Below are positions 15,103-15,142 of a stretch of DNA of 15,142 nt, piece by piece. Below the pieces are notes generated by a model, which was not told the DNA's origin, ran no database searches, and was given only the letters and a program-made list of their open reading frames with translations. The stretch's first letter is position 1, and each line of letters starts with the position of its first letter. Source of the stretch: an uncultured Collinsella sp. (GTDB lineage Bacteria; Actinomycetota; Coriobacteriia; Coriobacteriales; Coriobacteriaceae); contig URTD01000026.1 in the NCBI GenBank assembly GCA_900550735.1, positions 1 through 15,142 of the forward strand, given 5' to 3'. The translations under genes were made by a program, and so were the position numbers.

Positions 15103-15142
15103 TTAGACAAACTGATCGTCGGGCGCCAACAGAAGCTCGCCG
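15103..15142 (-). CDS. Probable 3' end of a further minus-strand gene
   Basis: From the right edge a minus-strand frame reads GELLLAPDDQFV and stops at TAA (15103-15105). Its composition resembles coding sequence, and the following 120 bases look intergenic. Too little is present to name a family, and chance cannot be excluded. Confidence 0.35.
   Translation of the reverse strand, partial: GELLLAPDDQFV

Noticed and set aside
1..15142. CRISPR array, tRNA, rRNA, transposase or integrase gene
   Set aside because: I saw no regularly spaced repeats, no cloverleaf-like sequence and no transposase or integrase motif in any conserved frame.

Overview
The window looks like a chromosomal segment of a high-GC Gram-positive bacterium. 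GC-rich codons, GTG and TTG starts behind strong Shine-Dalgarno sequences, an MPKTG sortase-type surface protein and a cluster of GT2 glycosyltransferases fit an intestinal actinobacterium of the Coriobacteriia, perhaps Collinsella-like. That taxonomic placement is inference; no rRNA or tRNA is present to confirm it.

Left part (1-2958): accessory, defence-like DNA with decay. A 5'-incomplete RhuM-Fic/Doc fusion runs off the left edge. It is followed by an AbiE type IV toxin-antitoxin pair: an intact AbiEi-like antitoxin preceded by a perfect 19-bp inverted repeat, then an AbiEii-like nucleotidyltransferase toxin whose C-terminal part is missing. Past a hairpin comes, on the minus strand, a headless remnant of an AAA-type ATPase that keeps only its C-terminal part. 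An AT-rich stretch of about 150 bp then marks the edge of the next block.

Middle (2959-11148): a surface-polysaccharide glycosyltransferase locus. Five minus-strand GT2 genes are packed head to tail and were probably transcribed from one promoter near 9935-9963. In the direction of transcription they run A (8766-9869), B (7719-8759), A' (6526-7644), B' (5446-6513), then a large two-domain enzyme (2959-5445). A and A' are close paralogues that both start with TTG. B and B' are distant relatives of each other, so the order suggests an old duplication of a two-gene unit. A divergent GlfT/rhamnosyltransferase-like GT2 gene (10126-11148) shares the intergenic region. Together the genes probably build a cell-wall-linked glycan; the glycan is not identified.

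Right part (11149-15142): a minus-strand member of the AAA-ATPase-like/PD-(D/E)XK family whose Walker B glutamate and nuclease ExK appear lost. Next is a rho-independent terminator, then a gene for a secreted, wall-anchored protein (signal peptide, lysozyme-like head, Ser/Asp/Lys-rich stalk, MPKTG anchor). That gene is broken by a +1 frameshift and by a TAG exactly where a catalytic Glu is expected. The last 40 bases probably hold the 3' end of another minus-strand gene. Several systems here therefore look eroded: the abiE toxin, the AAA ATPase, the ATPase/nuclease and the surface hydrolase.
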